NCBI RefSeq assembly: GCF_011170085.1
Contig: NZ_BLLI01000001.1
Span: forward strand, 33,570 to 97,569
DNA length: 64,000 nucleotides
From: Pseudolactococcus hodotermopsidis
Lineage (GTDB): Bacteria > Bacillota > Bacilli > Lactobacillales > Streptococcaceae
Direction: 5' to 3'
The notes beneath the pieces are model-generated. The model searched no databases. It saw nothing but the letters and a program-made list of their open reading frames with translations, and was not told the DNA's origin. Positions 63,890-64,000 of this stretch are shown piece by piece (the first letter of the stretch is position 1; every line of letters begins with the position of its first letter). Position numbers and translations under genes: made by a program.

Positions 63890-64000
63890 TTAAATTTCGA
63901 AATTGATAATACCACAAATTAAGGACGCACGAAGTAAGTGCCTCTTTCTTCGATTACGATATTTCTGAGCCATACACTTAAAGGTTTTGATTTTAGCATT
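63890..64000 (-). mobile_element. C-terminal end of an IS5-like transposase (runs off the window)
   Basis: A minus-strand frame open at base 64000 reads NAKIKTFKCMAQKYRNRRKR then HLLRASLICGIINFEI and stop. The YRNRRKR...LIxGIxNFE ending is typical of IS5-family transposases in lactic acid bacteria. Only the last 36 residues are in the window, so intactness cannot be judged. Confidence 0.7.

Overview
The window reads as chromosome of a low-GC Gram-positive coccus of the Streptococcaceae, most likely Lactococcus in the broad sense (piscium/raffinolactis-like). The basis is the GlnR-glnA pair, rpsF-ssb-rpsR, DUF1912 and DUF960 proteins, the mutL-ruvA-ruvB neighbourhood, a RecX and RsuA of streptococcal type, cre and GlnR boxes of the expected form, and a type III-A CRISPR repeat. 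The genus is inferred, not proven. About 50 real genes are present, most on the minus strand.

Layout. (1) 1-7770: a partial unknown gene, an AAA/DUF4143 ATPase, a membrane-anchored unknown protein behind a T-box-like leader, a TetR-controlled MFS exporter with a 24-codon leader ORF, YbaB, tRNA-Leu(AAG), DUF1912, a GNAT enzyme and RlmD. (2) 7800-17030: a complete type III-A interference operon (cas10-csm2-csm3-csm4-csm5-csm6-cas6, minus strand) without cas1/cas2. Two short arrays on the same strand lie downstream, with a RelE/ParE-type toxin-antitoxin pair between them. (3) 17140-29300: recX, rsuA, a staphylococcal-type lipase with a TetR gene, DUF960, rpsF-ssb-rpsR, a membrane-anchored MutS-like ATPase, uppP, glnPQ and a frameshifted ecsC. 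(4) 29457-50681: a carbohydrate island for L-rhamnose (rhaB-A-D, fucO, AraC regulator) and galacturonate-type sugars. The latter part holds a GH4 enzyme, an LplABC-like ABC importer, GH43, a six-hairpin glycosidase, uxaC-uxaA-uxaB, and AraC and LacI regulators. Together these fit uptake and breakdown of pectin or rhamnogalacturonan-I fragments under CcpA control. (5) 50836-63514: dnaX, fRMsr, chorismate mutase plus a CLC transporter of probable fluoride type, two different glutamine synthetases (GSIII and GSI) each behind a GlnR box, glnR, a rhodanese, ruvB, ruvA and mutL. (6) 63573-64000: a repeat element and the end of an IS5-like transposase.

Three families of dispersed intergenic elements occur: a 193-253 bp MITE-like element with AGGGCATC ends (3 copies), a hairpin repeat that stops just upstream of Shine-Dalgarno sites (4 copies), and a palindromic TATACTC element (2 copies, one inside a broken gene). 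recX, ruvB and mutL each have a -10 hexamer only 5-7 bases before the start codon and no ribosome-binding site, which suggests leaderless mRNAs for a set of DNA repair genes. All coordinates and motif matches were read by eye; no database search was possible.
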